From positions 310,001 to 374,000 of the forward strand of contig LGYU01000009.1 in the NCBI GenBank assembly GCA_001302245.1: a stretch of DNA of 64,000 nucleotides, in the 5' to 3' direction. Positions within the stretch are counted from its first letter, which is position 1; each line of letters begins with the position of its first letter. The position numbers and the translations under genes were made by a program. Shown one piece after another: positions 57,855 through 64,000 of the stretch. The notes below the pieces were generated by a model that was not told the origin of the DNA, ran no database searches, and saw nothing but the letters and a program-made list of their open reading frames with translations. The DNA comes from Chitinophagaceae bacterium PMP191F (GTDB taxonomy: Bacteria; Bacteroidota; Bacteroidia; Chitinophagales; Chitinophagaceae).

Positions 57855-58745
57855 TTACTGATTTTCCTGTAATATATTTTTCAGTTCTACAATGTCCAGG
57901 AAGTTGGTAGCGGAAGGAATGAAGGATATCTGTTGTCTCAGCTTATTGCGCCATTCACGGAAACGGTTTTTCCAGATAATATCTTCCAGGCTGCTGCCTG
58001 GTTCATCATCATTGCTGAAGTTGGTCAGCATACGCAGGAACCGCGCAGAGATGCGTGTCTGTTCCCCATTGGGACCTGTTACTGTAACGTAATCATTATT
58101 GCCTTTGGTTAGGAATTGCTGGTCGAGAATGATATTGCCGTTGCTGTCGCGGATAGGAGGGGCTTCCACTTCAGCAGTATTGTTGCTAACAACAGCAGGT
58201 TGTACGTTCAAGCCTGCATAGCTGATATTGGCAGGCTCATCTGCAAAGAAGGCATGTTCTGCGTCTGTAGCTCGTGAAATGCTGTTCACGGCATGCTGCA
58301 CTATATTCCGCGGACCAGTGGCCGGTATAGCAGCCAGGGCACCTGGCGTAACAGCAGTGGGAGCAACAGGTGTATTGGTGACAGGCGTAGCCGATACAGT
58401 AGCCGAAGTAGAACTGTCTGAATTGTTATAATTGAAAGTGATCCAGGTAATGCCTGCAATGGCGGCGGCAACAGCTGCTGCTATGGTTATTTTCCGAAAG
58501 GGGATAACACTTGCAGGGCGGGGTGGTTCCAGTGCAACATTAATAGACTGCCAGATATCGGCAGGGGGTAATACTTCGTAATTATACAGTTTTTGAGATA
58601 GCTGCATTTCCAATGCATCTGTGCCGGCAGGCAGTTGTGAAGCGATGTGCTCCCACGCTTCCGGTGGAGGCGTTACCTGCAGGTTGTTCAGGTGATGTTG
58701 TGCGGAGCCATGCATATTACCGGGTGTAAGATTTTTTGGTGTCAC
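57855..58745 (-). CDS. Putative membrane-bound anti-sigma factor
   Basis: 296 residues; starts at 58745 (overlapping the sigma gene by 29 bases) or at the Met 10 codons on (58715, just after the sigma stop). Two copies of a short motif in the cytoplasmic part: LNNLQVTPPPEAWEHIASQL (20-39) and LYNYEVLPPADIWQSINVAL (53-72). Then a transmembrane helix (about 86-104, TIAAAVAAAIAGITWITF) and a Thr/Pro/Ala-rich extracytoplasmic part. Same design as 5267-6166, with no zinc-binding anti-sigma motif. Function inferred from partner and topology. Confidence 0.7.
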   Translation of the reverse strand: MTPKNLTPGNMHGSAQHHLNNLQVTPPPEAWEHIASQLPAGTDALEMQLSQKLYNYEVLPPADIWQSINVALEPPRPASVIPFRKITIAAAVAAAIAGITWITFNYNNSDSSTSATVSATPVTNTPVAPTAVTPGALAAIPATGPRNIVQHAVNSISRATDAEHAFFADEPANISYAGLNVQPAVVSNNTAEVEAPPIRDSNGNIILDQQFLTKGNNDYVTVTGPNGEQTRISARFLRMLTNFSNDDEPGSSLEDIIWKNRFREWRNKLRQQISFIPSATNFLDIVELKNILQENQ

Positions 58746-59295
58746 TTAAATATTGACTGATCTTTTTCTGCAGCACAGATTTTGCTCTTGCCAGTTGCGA
58801 TTTGCTGGTGCCTTCGCTGATACCCAGCATTTCACTGATCTCTTTGTGTGAATATCCTTCTACAACATACAGGTTAAATACGGCACGGTAACCTGGCGAC
58901 AGTTCCTGTATAATGTTGATGATATCCTTTTCGGCCAGTGCGTCAATGGCCGAGATGTCGGCATCTTCAATGGTGTTTTCTTCTTTATCGCTCACAGAAG
59001 AAAGCTGTATGGATTTCTTCCGGAAATACTCGATGGAGGTATTGACAAATACACGTCTTATCCAGCCTTCAAAAGAGCCTTCTGCCCTGAAGCGATGCAG
59101 ATTTTTATACACTTTGATAAAGCCTTCCTGCAGTAGATCCCTGGCGTCGTCAGAATTACCCGCATAGCGCAGGCATACGGCATACATTTTAGGAGAAAAA
59201 CGCCTGTACAATTCTTCCTGCATGCGTCTGTCGCCCTCAATACACCCTTTGATTAAGTCGGATTCCGGGATATTATGGTTGCTTTGCTGATCCAA
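58717..59295 (-). CDS. ECF-family RNA polymerase sigma factor
   Basis: 192 residues. Region 2: EELYRRFSPKMYAVCLRYAG, DLLQEGFIKVYKNLHRFRAE, GSFEGWIRRVFVNTSIEYFR. Region 4: LSPGYRAVFNLYVVEGYSHK and helix-turn-helix HKEISEMLGISEGTSKSQLA. Close in sequence to the sigma factor at 4726-5283 (shared CLRYAGN, QEGF, EGSFEGW, HKEI). Lies 29 bases after rdgB on the same strand and overlaps or abuts its anti-sigma gene. Confidence 0.95.
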   Translation of the reverse strand: MDQQSNHNIPESDLIKGCIEGDRRMQEELYRRFSPKMYAVCLRYAGNSDDARDLLQEGFIKVYKNLHRFRAEGSFEGWIRRVFVNTSIEYFRKKSIQLSSVSDKEENTIEDADISAIDALAEKDIINIIQELSPGYRAVFNLYVVEGYSHKEISEMLGISEGTSKSQLARAKSVLQKKISQYLSDTKKSYTR

Positions 59296-59324
59296 ATTTT
59301 GTTTTAAATAATTACTGGTCTTTT

Positions 59325-59915
59325 TCAGGCATCTGCCAGTTGTTGTTGTAAAAATACCACCAGTTTTTCTGCCGCTTTTTTTCGATGGCTGAACAGGTTT
59401 TTCTGCTCAGTGGTCATTTCTGCAAAGGTAAGCATACTGCCTGCCGGTACAAATACAGGGTCGTATCCAAAACCATGCTGCCCTCTTGGGTGGTGAATAA
59501 TTTCCCCTTCACAAACTCCTTCAAAAAGGTATTCCCGACCTTCCCATACCAACGAAATAACGGTGCGGAACCGTGCTTTGCGGTTGGTAGTGTCACCCAG
59601 GTTGGCCAGTAACTTGGCCACATTGCGTTCAAAATTGTTATCATCCCCGGCATAGCGGGCACTTTTAACACCCGGTTCCCCGTTCAGGGCCTCTACTTCC
59701 AGCCCGGAATCATCACTGAAACAGTTTTTTCCGGTGATCTGGTGAATGGTATGTGATTTTTCCGCAGCATTGGCCTCCAGGGTGGCATGTGGTTCAGGAA
59801 TATCAATATTGATGCCCGCATCCTGCAGACTTACCACGTTCAGCAAATGACCAATGGCCACCTGCATTTCTTCCAGCTTGTGTTTATTGTTGGTGGCAAA
59901 AATAAGTGTTGTCAT
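59325..59915 (-). CDS. rdgB: dITP/XTP pyrophosphatase (RdgB/HAM1 family)
   Basis: Removes non-canonical purine nucleotides (dITP, XTP) by cutting to monophosphates. 196 residues, usual length. Motifs: LIFATNNKHKLEEMQVA at the N-terminus, FSDDSGLEVEALNGEPGVKS with the catalytic Asp, GQHGFGYDPVFVP and the Ser-His-Arg-Lys end (NLFSHRKKAAEKL). First gene of an apparent operon rdgB, sigma, anti-sigma. Confidence 0.95.
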   Translation of the reverse strand: MTTLIFATNNKHKLEEMQVAIGHLLNVVSLQDAGINIDIPEPHATLEANAAEKSHTIHQITGKNCFSDDSGLEVEALNGEPGVKSARYAGDDNNFERNVAKLLANLGDTTNRKARFRTVISLVWEGREYLFEGVCEGEIIHHPRGQHGFGYDPVFVPAGSMLTFAEMTTEQKNLFSHRKKAAEKLVVFLQQQLADA

Positions 59916-60006
59916 GGTGGTGCTGTCTTGATAAATATATACGTGTGTACAAAGCTGCGGGTTTATTATTTAGTAACAAAAAACACATGTTTGTGTTAAA
60001 ATTTTA

Positions 60007-60351
60007 TCATGTATTCTTTAGAAAATTACCGTCAATGATCAGCAGCTTTACTCCATTGGCAGACCGTGAGCGGTGTGAACTTAGATTGTCAGAGACCACA
60101 TAGGTCATTCCCCTGGTCAGTGTAAATGTATCACCATTTTGAAGCTCGCTGTCAAATGAACCTTCCAGGCAATGCACAATATGTCCTTTTCTGCACCAAT
60201 GGTCGGCCAGGTAACCGGCAGAATATTCCACAATGCGAATTCTTAATTCCTCAAGCTGTAATGTTTGCCAGAAAGATATGCCTGTTTCTCCGGGGTGTAT
60301 TGCTTTTTCAATTGCATCCCAGTTAATGGTTTGAAAAGAAATATTACTCAT
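60007..60351 (-). CDS. Small cupin protein with DHCW motif
   Basis: 114 residues from the ATG at 60351. The motif YLADHWCRKGHIVHCLEGSF is that of the DHCW-motif cupin proteins, followed by ELQNGDTFTLTRGMTYVVSD and SSHRSRSANGVKLLIIDG, a single conserved beta-barrel with possible metal ligands (His in DHW, His in GHIVH and SSHRS). The open frame upstream lies in non-coding sequence. Metal or ligand unknown. Same strand as the Crp-like gene, 79 bases downstream of it. Confidence 0.85.
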   Translation of the reverse strand: MSNISFQTINWDAIEKAIHPGETGISFWQTLQLEELRIRIVEYSAGYLADHWCRKGHIVHCLEGSFDSELQNGDTFTLTRGMTYVVSDNLSSHRSRSANGVKLLIIDGNFLKNT

Positions 60352-60430
60352 ACTGCCGTAAGATATACAATTAGCCGGTACTAGGCCAACAGGGCAACCT
60401 GTACTGTAAAAAAAGCACAACAGGATGAGA

Positions 60431-60970
60431 TTATTTCCTGTTACGGATCCTGCTGAGTGAAACGGCAGTAATACCCAGGTAAGAAGCAATGTAATGCTGT
60501 GGGATACGTTGCAGCATTTTCGGATAGCTTTTCAGCAGTTCCTCATAGCGTTGCTGCGGTGTGTTCTTAATGCGTGAAAGGAACAGTTTCTGGTACAGGA
60601 TCAATCGCCGGAAGTTATGTTCTTCTATTTGTTTGCGGATAGCAGGGGAGTTGCCGAGTATATATTGGAAATCTTTTTGCGTAATGGTATGAAGAATACA
60701 TGGCTCGATGGTTTCAATCGTAAACAGGCTGGGTTGGCGGGTGCGAAAACTTTCAATGGAAGAAACACCTTCACCTTCAAAAAAGAACTGGAAAGTAACA
60801 TCCTTGCCATTGTTGTTAAACCACAGACGTATACATCCCTTTTCGATATAATATGCTTTGCGTGATATTTCGCCTTCGCGTAACAAAATAGTCCTGGCAG
60901 CAACAGATTGCTGTTTGAACAGATGGCCGAAAGAATGCCATTCGGGATTGTTATCAGGTAAGACAAGCAT
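60431..60970 (-). CDS. Crp/Fnr-family transcriptional regulator
   Basis: 179 residues from the ATG at 60970. Cyclic-nucleotide-binding-type beta-roll: HLFKQQSVAARTILLREGEI, then IEKGCIRLWFNNNGKDVTFQ and FFEGEGVSSIESFRTRQPSL. C-terminal HTH: LKSYPKMLQRIPQHYIASYL and GITAVSLSRIRNRK at the very end. Lacks the arginine and glutamate pair of a cAMP pocket, as is common in Bacteroidota members. Could regulate the cupin gene downstream. Confidence 0.9.
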   Translation of the reverse strand: MLVLPDNNPEWHSFGHLFKQQSVAARTILLREGEISRKAYYIEKGCIRLWFNNNGKDVTFQFFFEGEGVSSIESFRTRQPSLFTIETIEPCILHTITQKDFQYILGNSPAIRKQIEEHNFRRLILYQKLFLSRIKNTPQQRYEELLKSYPKMLQRIPQHYIASYLGITAVSLSRIRNRK

Positions 60971-61004
60971 CCTTAAAGATAAGAGTTTAGGGACGTGAAA
61001 TGTC

Positions 61005-61165
61005 AGTGGTGAGTAGTGAATGGTCAAAGGTGAGTAATGGCTGCTGTATTTAAAAGACGACCAGCAATGAGCTTCGAGCCACTAGCAAAATACAAAGCAT
61101 TCCCAGCCATCTAACAATCAAACAATAGAACCATCCAGCCATTACCCGTAGCTCACTTATAACTT
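61005..61165. repeat. Dispersed intergenic repeat cluster, copy 4
   Basis: GTGAGTAGTGAATGGTCAAA, GCTGCTGTATTTAAAAGACG, GAGCTTCGAGCCACTAGC, and ACAATCAAACAATAGAACCA followed by TCCAGCC (reverse of the 'gatggtt..atggttggattgt' module). Confidence 0.6.
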
Positions 61166-61183
61166 ACTAACTATCGCTGTATC

Positions 61184-62536
61184 TCAGCTTAGCCCCAATC
61201 TTCTCGAAATATTTGACGAAAACACATTTTTAGGATCATACTTATGTTTGATAGCCAGCCATTCGGTGTATTGCGGATACATGGCCTTAAACATAGATTC
61301 GTCTAGCATGGCATCTTTGCCCAGGTACAATCTGCCGCCATATTCCAGTACTTTGGCATCCAGTTTTTTGGTGAATGCCTCCAGGTTTTTAGTTACCGGA
61401 AAGTCAATGGCAAGGGTATACCCTTTGAAAGGAAAAGAAAGAATGCCTTGTCCGTCGCCCATTTTTTTAAATACATTCAGGAATGGGGTACAACCACTAT
61501 CGGCAATCATATTAAGAATGGTGGTCAGGTGTTCTTTGCCGTTGGCTTCAGGAATTACAAACTGGTATTGAATAAAGCCGCGCTTGCCATAACCACGGTT
61601 CCAGTTATTGATAGCATCCAGCGGGAAGAAGAATTTCTCGTAGTGAACAAATACTTTGGGAGAGTTTTGAACGAATGCTATCAGTTTGTTCAGGATACGA
61701 ACGGTCAGTCCGTTCAGTGTAAAATTGGGCATAAAGAAAGGAACGGAGAGTTTGCCTTTCGGATGCACTTTCAGCGGATCGCCTTTCAGCTTTTCCGGCA
61801 GATCGGCCAATGATGCGGCATTGCCCAGTGTCAATACACCACGACCGATATTATCACCTTTGGCCAATGCGTCTATCCAGGCCACGGAATAGTTGTATTC
61901 GTGATCGTACTTCTCCAGTGCGGCCAGCATTTCATCCAGGTTTTTGATCTTAACAGATTTCTGTTTGAAATACGTGGTCTCAATTTTCCGAAGCCTAATA
62001 GTAGCAGTAAGGATAATACCCAGCAGACCCAGTCCGCCGAAGTTGGCCCAGAACAGATCGCTGTTCTCTGTACGGGAAGCTGTTACGGTGCGACCATCTG
62101 CCAGCAATATGGTAAATGAAATAACACAGTTTACAAATGAGCCGTCAATGTGATGCGCTTTGCCGTGGATATCGTTGGCAATAGCTCCGCCGATGGTAAC
62201 GAACTTGGTACCCGGACAGATCATCGGTAACCAGCCTTTGGGAGCAAATACGGAAATGATCTCTTCAAGGCTTACACCTGCCTGACACTCCAATATGCCT
62301 TCGGCTTCATTCCAGGAAAGAAAATGGTTGAATTTAGTACAGGTGGCCACGTAGCGGCCCTGGTTAATGGCCTGGTCGCCGTAACTTCTGCCCAATCCGC
62401 GTGGTACAATATCTTTTTCAGTCAGCAGTTCAGCGATATCCTGTTCAGAGGCGGGTTTTACTTCAATAGATTCAACCATCGGGAAATTGCCCCATCCGGC
62501 AACAGTTGTTTTCTTTCCAGGTAACATACTATTCAA
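61184..62536 (-). CDS. FAD-linked oxidase, DprE1-like
   Basis: 450 residues (start 62536 or Met 4 at 62527). FAD-binding type 4 domain: IVPRGLGRSYGDQAINQGR, FNHFLSWNEAEGILECQAGV, PGTKFVTIGGAIANDIHGKA with HHIDGSFVNCVISF, FGGLGLLGIILTATIRLRKI. The C-terminal half (GKRGFIQYQFVIPEANGKEH, FNPS-like PLDAINNWNRGYGK) follows the oxidoreductase DprE1 pattern, the decaprenylphosphoryl-ribose 2'-oxidase of mycobacteria. In Bacteroidota the substrate is not known and no DprE2 reductase gene is adjacent. Confidence 0.82.
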   Translation of the reverse strand: MNSMLPGKKTTVAGWGNFPMVESIEVKPASEQDIAELLTEKDIVPRGLGRSYGDQAINQGRYVATCTKFNHFLSWNEAEGILECQAGVSLEEIISVFAPKGWLPMICPGTKFVTIGGAIANDIHGKAHHIDGSFVNCVISFTILLADGRTVTASRTENSDLFWANFGGLGLLGIILTATIRLRKIETTYFKQKSVKIKNLDEMLAALEKYDHEYNYSVAWIDALAKGDNIGRGVLTLGNAASLADLPEKLKGDPLKVHPKGKLSVPFFMPNFTLNGLTVRILNKLIAFVQNSPKVFVHYEKFFFPLDAINNWNRGYGKRGFIQYQFVIPEANGKEHLTTILNMIADSGCTPFLNVFKKMGDGQGILSFPFKGYTLAIDFPVTKNLEAFTKKLDAKVLEYGGRLYLGKDAMLDESMFKAMYPQYTEWLAIKHKYDPKNVFSSNISRRLGLS

Positions 62537-62732
62537 TGAATAAGATTAAATAAGGAAACGTTGTATGGGAAGCTAAACGTAAAAAAGGGTATTTATAAGA
62601 TATCAGGCAGTAAAAAGTTGCACAAATATATTAAAAATCGTTGCTTATGCTTCTTCGGTCATATTATAACCGGCTTTTGCAGTAAAAAATGCTTTTATTA
62701 TTTTACCGGGTAATTAAAAAAGACTTCATTAA

Positions 62733-63239
62733 GTGTTTGACGAAACAATATACAGGGAAACGGATATTCATGATATTGCACAGCCGGGCGAAGCTATTGG
62801 TGATACTTTAGTTGTGAGCCTGAAAAAAGAAAAATATGTAACTGCCAATGTGATCCTGCTGGGTGTGTTGGTATTTCTGCTGGTGATCTGCGTACGGGAG
62901 AAGATCCATTTTGCCAGCATTGCTTTAATTATTGCGCTGGTATTATGCTTTTCCGCTTTTCTGCGCAATTATACCAGTCCTGCTGTTGTTTTTTATATTG
63001 ACAGTAATGGCGTGATCATTCATGGAAAAGAAAAACTTCCCTGGCATGCTATTGAACGTGTAGCCCTGCGCAACGATATGCCCGAAGGCCGGGCCGGACA
63101 TATGGTATTTTATTTAAAAGATGGCAGCGTACACACCGCAGCGCTGGATTCCAATATGGACAGATCCATCGGCACTATTGCAGCCTGGATAGTGAAATAT
63201 ACACAACGTCCACAGAGCGATCGTAACGATATAATATAA
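62733..63239 (+). CDS. Small inner-membrane protein of unknown function
   Basis: 168 residues from a GTG start (62733); an in-frame ATG is much further in. N-terminal cytoplasmic part (ETIYRETDIHDIAQPGEAIG), two adjacent transmembrane helices (about 40-80, VILLGVLVFLLVICV and FASIALIIALVLCFSAFL), then a soluble PH-like domain (VVFYIDSNGVIIHGKEKLPW, HMVFYLKDGSVHTAALDSNM). This two-helix plus PH-like plan occurs in several unnamed Bacteroidota families. Confidence 0.75.
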   Translation: MFDETIYRETDIHDIAQPGEAIGDTLVVSLKKEKYVTANVILLGVLVFLLVICVREKIHFASIALIIALVLCFSAFLRNYTSPAVVFYIDSNGVIIHGKEKLPWHAIERVALRNDMPEGRAGHMVFYLKDGSVHTAALDSNMDRSIGTIAAWIVKYTQRPQSDRNDII

Positions 63240-63251
63240 CCGGCTCGGCTA

Positions 63252-63881
63252 CTACAGGTCAAACATCTTTTTCAGACATCCCCATAACAGACCTTTCAAT
63301 TGTTTGCCGCTGGCGGTTTCCTGGTTCAGCTCGTTCAATGGTGGCGTGATCAGGTAGCGTGTACCGGCATATTCCTGTTCTTTGAATTGCGGAAAGCTCA
63401 GGGGTAGATCTATAGCGGTAGGTTCCACGCCCAGTAGCAGTACAAATTTCGGATGTAACTGTTCTTTCAGGGCATTGATCTCGATAGCCTGTGTACTGTT
63501 GTTAAGAATGGCAACATCACCCAGGTTAAGCCGGCAGGCGCCCAGTATTTTAGTGAGAAATTGCAGGTGATTTTCCGGCAAATAGGTTTCGCCGGCAAAA
63601 TCTACGATAATAGACACCTGTTTCTGGTGATTGCCCAGGAATTTGTAGGCAGTACCCAAAGATGGGGGAATGGTGGCTATCGGCGTAGCAACGGGGGCCG
63701 GTTTTTCTGCTACAGGAATGGCTGCAAGTGGTGCTTGTTTTACCGTTTCCGTAGTGGATGGGCGTACCGTTTCTTCTGCCGGTGCCGGTACAAAAACGGC
63801 CGGATTTTCATCTTCAATCAACAGGTTTTTATAAAGATCAGCCATTACCTGGGCTGGTAACTGTATATTTTTTAATGACAT
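63252..63881 (-). CDS. Protein of unknown function, Pro/Ala-rich linker plus globular domain
   Basis: 209 residues from the ATG at 63881 (a Met three codons earlier is possible). N-terminal MSLKNIQLPAQVMADLYKNL, a low-complexity linker (EETVRPSTTETVKQAPLAAI..., about 35-75), then a globular part: FLGNHQKQVSIIVDFAGETY, LTKILGACRLNLGDVAILNN, KFVLLLGVEPTAIDLPLSFP, RYLITPPLNELNQ. The globular part is alternating alpha/beta. Not recognised. Cytosolic. Convergent with the gene at 62733, 12 bases between stops. Confidence 0.75.
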   Translation of the reverse strand: MSLKNIQLPAQVMADLYKNLLIEDENPAVFVPAPAEETVRPSTTETVKQAPLAAIPVAEKPAPVATPIATIPPSLGTAYKFLGNHQKQVSIIVDFAGETYLPENHLQFLTKILGACRLNLGDVAILNNSTQAIEINALKEQLHPKFVLLLGVEPTAIDLPLSFPQFKEQEYAGTRYLITPPLNELNQETASGKQLKGLLWGCLKKMFDL

Positions 63882-63959
63882 ATAGAACAACTCTTTAGAA
63901 CGTAAAATGCAGTGGGTGAGGCTGCAACCGGATCAGTTTTTTGTATCATGACCAGATCA

Positions 63960-63975
63960 ACTAACAATTGTTAGT
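63960..63975. promoter_or_regulatory. Perfect 16-bp palindrome at the window end
   Basis: ACTAACAATTGTTAGT is a perfect inverted repeat, about 80 bases upstream of the minus-strand gene at 63252-63881 and facing whatever gene lies beyond the window. Typical of MarR- or TetR-type operators; factor not known. Confidence 0.5.
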
Positions 63976-64000
63976 AAAAGTTGGCTGGTTTTTTTGTGAC

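Overview
The window is a 64 kb chromosomal segment of a Bacteroidota bacterium, most likely a Chitinophagaceae member (Chitinophaga/Niastella/Filimonas-like). Pointers are secreted proteins with C-terminal type IX secretion (T9SS) sorting domains, type III glutamine synthetase, GLPGLI-like secreted proteins, ECF sigma/membrane anti-sigma pairs, a Bacteroidota-style Cas9 (IEHTIPRS in the HNH) and promoters of the TTTG...TAnnTTTG type. No rRNA, tRNA or insertion sequence was recognised.

Layout. 1-13.6 kb: truncated clpC, a candidate structured RNA, a sigma region-2-only ORF, an OmpA/TSP3 porin, an ECF sigma/anti-sigma/secreted-protein operon, a glycosyltransferase, a membrane protein, glnN, and a lone HsdR-N (PD-(D/E)xK) gene. 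13.6-25.4 kb: a complete type II-C CRISPR-Cas locus (tracrRNA, cas9, cas1, cas2 and an array of 75 repeats and 74 spacers). 25.4-33 kb: a Tat-signal PLP lyase, two tandem paralogous T9SS proteins, cmk and a glycosyltransferase. 33-46 kb: purL, heptose epimerase, proC, a two-component system, and a TolC/adaptor/CzcA-type efflux operon. 46-64 kb: Wzi-like barrel, pyrG, yidC, a TPR protein, phosphosulfolactate synthase-like plus aroE, thioesterase, rdgB with a second ECF sigma/anti-sigma pair, cupin, Crp-like regulator, DprE1-like oxidase and two unknown genes.

The CRISPR locus is the centre of interest. The tracrRNA can be read directly on the minus strand just upstream of cas9: a 12-nt anti-repeat, nexus hairpin, second hairpin and terminator, behind a near-ideal Bacteroidota promoter (TTTG-N19-TATATTTG). 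Its anti-repeat pairs with the minus-strand 5' end of the repeat, so mature crRNAs must be read from the minus strand, convergent with cas9-cas1-cas2. The base of each spacer on the cas2-facing side is strongly biased (T 52, A 16, C 6, G 0 of 74); the other end is not. This independently marks that side as the PAM side. Three spacers are exact duplicates, and one pair differs only at putative codon wobble positions, which looks like separate captures from homologous phage genes. cas9 is much more AT-rich than cas1/cas2 and the flanks, suggesting a swapped or mosaic effector.

Other points: two sigma/anti-sigma modules whose anti-sigma proteins share repeated PP-x(3)-[WF]-like motifs; a family of dispersed intergenic repeats; several small ORFs; palindromic operator-like sites.
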